A DNA stretch of 6,480 nucleotides from a bacterium (lineage in GTDB: Bacteria; CSSED10-310; JAJRTK01): positions 1 to 6,480 of the forward strand of contig JAJRTK010000037.1 in assembly GCA_024278345.1 (NCBI GenBank), given 5' to 3'. Positions within the stretch are counted from its first letter, which is position 1. Every line of letters starts with the position of its first letter. Shown here in pieces: positions 6,342-6,480 of this stretch. A model generated the notes under the pieces. The model saw only the letters and a list, made by a program, of their open reading frames with translations. It ran no database searches and was not told the DNA's origin. A program made the position numbers and the translations under genes.

Positions 6342-6410
6342 GCATGCGGGCCTCCCGGCCCGCATGCATCGGGCTTTGCCCTGCACCCACCAGGGAGCGC
6401 GCTCACTTCC
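6342..6410. repeat. Cluster of three hairpins (REP-like)
   Basis: The cluster holds GCATGCGGGCC-TCCC-GGCCCGCATGC (6342-6367, perfect 11-bp stem), GGGC-TTT-GCCC (6371-6381), and the palindrome GAGCGCGCTC (6395-6404) inside an imperfect CAGGGAGC unit. The segment ACCCACCAGGGAGC resembles ACCCACGCCAGGGAGC at 50-65. The cluster ends about 14 bp before the second MITE-like element. Confidence 0.65.
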
Positions 6411-6423
6411 CGTTGCAACTTTC

Positions 6424-6480
6424 GGGACCTATCAAATCCCCGCGTTTTTGCTTTACACTCCGCGGCGCCGCCCTGGTGGC
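6424..6480 (+). mobile_element. Second copy of the MITE-like element, cut by the window end
   Basis: These 57 bases match the left end of the element at 3258-3314 at 54 positions, in the same orientation, starting with GGGACCTATCAAATC. The differences are one C for T and two changes near the middle of the right half. The right end and any target duplication lie beyond the window. Confidence 0.75.

Larger units (their letters stand above)
5695..6423. other. Gene-free stretch of about 730 bp rich in inverted repeats
   Basis: No frame here has a ribosome binding site together with recognisable protein features. The short open frames (5799-6020 minus, 5931-6116 plus, 6170-6418 minus) overlap palindromes and have skewed composition. 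The left part (5695-6060) should carry the promoter of the 678-residue gene, but I could not pick out clear boxes. The right part (6075-6410) is a run of direct repeats and hairpins. A decayed gene cannot be excluded in 5930-6070. Confidence 0.6.

Noticed and set aside
6075-6480. Integron attC array or CRISPR
   Set aside because: Stems lack the paired attC core sites, cassette genes are absent, and repeats are too few and unevenly spaced for CRISPR.

Overview
This is a GC-rich bacterial window, chromosomal in character. It carries four protein-coding genes, all on the minus strand, and two gene-free stretches crowded with inverted repeats and hairpins. Nothing in it is a taxonomic marker. Exported proteins with Tat and lipoprotein signals, a parallel beta-helix lipoprotein, and a dispersed repeat whose chance translation reads GTGILPVAG together suggest a Gram-negative environmental lineage such as Verrucomicrobiota/Planctomycetota, Myxococcota-like or Acidobacteriota. 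That assignment is a weak inference.

Layout from right to left, in the direction of transcription. Positions 5695-6423 hold no convincing gene but contain several stem-loops, a direct repeat and a short palindrome. Positions 5694-3658 encode a secreted 678-residue protein with an N-terminal propeller-like region, an NlpC/P60-type cysteine hydrolase domain and a C-terminal beta-sandwich resembling the PPC fold. Positions 3657-3197 are a mosaic of mobile repeats. The clearest is a 154-bp MITE-like element (3258-3411) with 16-bp terminal inverted repeats (one mismatch) and a perfect 8-bp flanking direct repeat. A second copy of its left end enters the window at 6424-6480.

Downstream of the mosaic is an apparent three-gene operon: a YjbQ/UPF0047 protein (3196-2774, GTG start with a strong Shine-Dalgarno), a Tat-exported FAD amine oxidase (2784-1312), and a parallel beta-helix lipoprotein (1243-140). 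The first two genes overlap or nearly abut, and the third follows after 68 bp. The amine oxidase has an insertion carrying a CXXCH motif, the signature of covalent c-type haem attachment. This is unusual for the family and is the most interesting protein-level observation. Positions 1-76 hold three consecutive hairpins beyond the operon end, and a related hairpin cluster lies at 6342-6410.

The last two operon products and the 678-residue protein are all predicted to act outside the cytoplasm. YjbQ is expected to be cytoplasmic, and its link to the oxidase is by position only. I see no tRNA, rRNA, CRISPR array or intact transposase gene.
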